NCBI GenBank assembly: GCA_015485035.1
Contig: WFUI01000066.1
Coordinates: 1 to 7,863 of the forward strand
Direction: 5' to 3'
DNA: 7,863 bases
From: Mariprofundus sp.
GTDB taxonomy: Bacteria > Pseudomonadota > Zetaproteobacteria > Mariprofundales > Mariprofundaceae
The position numbers and the translations under genes are program-made. Within the stretch, counting starts at the first letter, position 1, and each line of letters starts with the position of its first letter. Below are positions 7,013 through 7,863 of the stretch, in pieces. The notes beneath the pieces are model-generated. The model was not told the origin of the DNA and did not search any database. It saw nothing but the letters and a program-made list of their open reading frames with translations.

Positions 7013-7032
7013 GGCCATCCAGACGGGTGGCC
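7013..7032 (+). other. GC-rich hairpin between secG and tRNA-Leu
   Basis: GGCCATCC (7013-7020) and GGGTGGCC (7025-7032) pair over eight positions (one G-U) around the loop AGAC. No T-run follows, and the tRNA begins six bases later, so it is not a standard terminator. It could protect the secG mRNA end or guide cleavage of the tRNA from a joint transcript; both are inferences. Confidence 0.4.
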
Positions 7033-7038
7033 TGATAT

Positions 7039-7123
7039 GCCGGAGTGGTGGAATTGGTAGACACGCCATCTTGAGGGGGTGGTGAGGAAACTCGTGCTGG
7101 TTCGAGTCCAGTCTCCGGCACCA
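7039..7123 (+). tRNA. leuU: tRNA-Leu(GAG)
   Basis: Class II tRNA of 85 nt with encoded CCA (7121-7123). Acceptor GCCGGAG (7039-7045) pairs with CTCCGGC (7113-7119); the discriminator base is A. Anticodon stem CCATC/GGTGG (7066-7070, 7078-7082) holds the loop TTGAGGG with anticodon GAG at 7073-7075, reading CUC and CUU. The long variable arm (7083-7095, GAG-GAAA-CTC) is typical of leucine tRNAs. The T loop is TTCGAGT (7101-7107). Its place after secG matches E. coli leuU. Probably read through from tpiA-secG, since no separate promoter is evident. Confidence 0.97.
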
Positions 7124-7127
7124 ACAA

Positions 7128-7162
7128 GAAAGGGGGAGCAACATTAGGTTGCTCCCCCTTTC
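7128..7162 (+). terminator. Rho-independent terminator after tRNA-Leu
   Basis: Perfect 15-bp stem: GAAAGGGGGAGCAAC (7128-7142) and GTTGCTCCCCCTTTC (7148-7162), loop ATTAG. The T's inside the 3' arm are followed by GCG and TTTT. It starts four bases after the tRNA CCA and closes the tpiA-secG-tRNA unit. The A's before and T's in the stem allow some action on the opposite strand too. Confidence 0.85.
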
Positions 7163-7249
7163 GCGTTTTAGGCTTCTATCTCAACTGACCTTGACTTCAG
7201 TCACTCTCCTCTTTCGCGTCAGGCTTTGCTCCAACTCCAAATACGTACC

Positions 7250-7264
7250 TTGATGTAACATCAA
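7250..7264. promoter_or_regulatory. 15-bp inverted repeat upstream of the PfkB kinase (candidate operator)
   Basis: TTGATGT-A-ACATCAA: seven perfectly paired positions around one central base, in the 125-bp gap between the terminator and the kinase gene. The nine bases CTTGATGTA at its left edge (7249-7257) recur at 7291-7299, 42 bp further on and inside the first codons of the kinase. The half-sites resemble FNR/CRP-family TTGAT...ATCAA, but the spacer is five bases instead of four. It probably binds a dimeric regulator of the kinase gene; this is inference. Confidence 0.4.
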
Positions 7265-7287
7265 CCCTGCCATGCTAATCTATCCCC

Positions 7288-7863
7288 ATGCTTGATGTAC
7301 TATGCGTGGGACACGCTTCATATGATATCGCCATGGTGGCCGAACATCACCCGGCAGCAGATGAAAAAATACTTGCCGATGCGATGCAACTGGCCGGTGG
7401 CGGCCCTGCAGCCAATGCGGCTGTGTGCGTGGTCAGGCTTGGCGGCAAAGCGGGCTTTTGCGGATATCTGGGCAATGATCTGTTCGGAAATGCACATCGG
7501 CATGAATTTGAAGCTGAAGGCGTCGATACCTCACTGATTGTGCGAGGCAACTACCCTTCTCCGGTATCCCAGATACTTGCCAAACCGGATGGAGCCCGCT
7601 CGGTGGTTAATTTCAAGGCAGATACGCCATGTCTGGCAGCAGATGCAGTAACAGTTTCGCATCCGCCAAAGGTGATGCTGTTCGATGGTCACGAACCGCG
7701 CATATCCATGCATCTTTGCCAATGGGCGAAAGCGAATAACATACCTACAGTGCTTGATGCCGGCTCCCTGCATCAGGGCACTCAAGATTTGGCCGGGGCT
7801 GTCGATTATCTGGTCACCTCGGAGAAATTCGCTGTACAGTTCACGGGTGCGGATAGTCCACAG
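7288..7863 (+). CDS. PfkB-family carbohydrate kinase (3' end outside window)
   Basis: ATP-dependent kinase of the ribokinase/PfkB fold; the sugar it phosphorylates cannot be told. 192 codons are visible, open to the window end. N-terminal LDVLCVGHASYDIAM is the first strand and substrate loop. The PfkB signature AGGGPAANAAVCVVRLGGKAG lies at about 36-56, followed by FCGYLGNDLFG and an EGVDTS segment. DGHEPRISMHLCQWA and IPTVLDAGS then match the middle of the Rossmann-like domain, and DYLVTSEKFA follows. The ATP-site GAGD motif would lie beyond the window. ATG at 7288 gives a family-like start at once but has no Shine-Dalgarno sequence. The gene is separated from the housekeeping unit upstream by the terminator. 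A ribokinase, fructokinase or sulfofructose-kinase-like role are all possible. Confidence 0.85.
   Translation, partial: MLDVLCVGHASYDIAMVAEHHPAADEKILADAMQLAGGGPAANAAVCVVRLGGKAGFCGYLGNDLFGNAHRHEFEAEGVDTSLIVRGNYPSPVSQILAKPDGARSVVNFKADTPCLAADAVTVSHPPKVMLFDGHEPRISMHLCQWAKANNIPTVLDAGSLHQGTQDLAGAVDYLVTSEKFAVQFTGADSPQ

Noticed and set aside
7250..7264. Canonical FNR box
   Set aside because: Half-sites TTGAT and ATCAA match, but five bases separate them where FNR, and its relatives, use four.
1..7863. CRISPR array, insertion sequence, integrase, toxin-antitoxin or other mobile or defence gene
   Set aside because: None found on either strand; apart from gaps of about 160 bp or less the window is filled by known housekeeping families. 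The tRNA has no integrase or attachment-site repeat visible behind it.

Overview
The window is a compact bacterial chromosome segment of moderate GC with almost no free space between genes. Its gene families (BioC/BioH-type biotin synthesis, dithiol glutaredoxin, RsmA, and a tpiA-secG-tRNA-Leu(GAG) string with encoded CCA) suggest a Gram-negative proteobacterium, for example a gamma- or zetaproteobacterial lineage. The species cannot be named from the sequence. All features belong to well-known families. I see no mobile element, CRISPR array, prophage or defence gene, and no undescribed multi-gene system.

Layout: (1) positions 2-415, plus strand, the C-terminal part of an ADP-ribose pyrophosphatase-type Nudix hydrolase. 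(2) 412-3833, minus strand, a tightly overlapping biotin operon transcribed in the order bioF-bioH-bioC-bioD. (3) 3802-4841, plus strand, a comF-family phosphoribosyltransferase-like gene followed by glutaredoxin grxC. (4) 4931-5707, minus strand, rsmA (ksgA), convergent with grxC. (5) 5708-5864, a divergent intergenic region with a candidate promoter for tpiA. (6) 5865-7005, plus strand, tpiA and secG. (7) 7039-7123, tRNA-Leu(GAG), closed by a strong hairpin terminator at 7128-7162. (8) 7163-7287, a control region with a 15-bp near-perfect inverted repeat. (9) 7288 to the window end, the N-terminal part of a PfkB-family sugar kinase.

The bio genes cover the BioC/BioH route. BioC methylates malonyl-ACP to disguise it as a fatty-acid primer, and BioH removes the methyl group once the pimeloyl chain is built. 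BioF condenses pimeloyl-ACP with alanine, and BioD closes the ureido ring. BioA and BioB are needed too and must lie elsewhere. The tpiA-secG-tRNA-Leu(GAG) order matches the secG-leuU arrangement known in E. coli.

The points most worth a second look are: the head-to-head overlap of bioF and comF, with a 12-bp palindrome inside coding sequence; two unusual active-site residues in BioD; and the inverted repeat with a repeated half-site in front of the sugar kinase.
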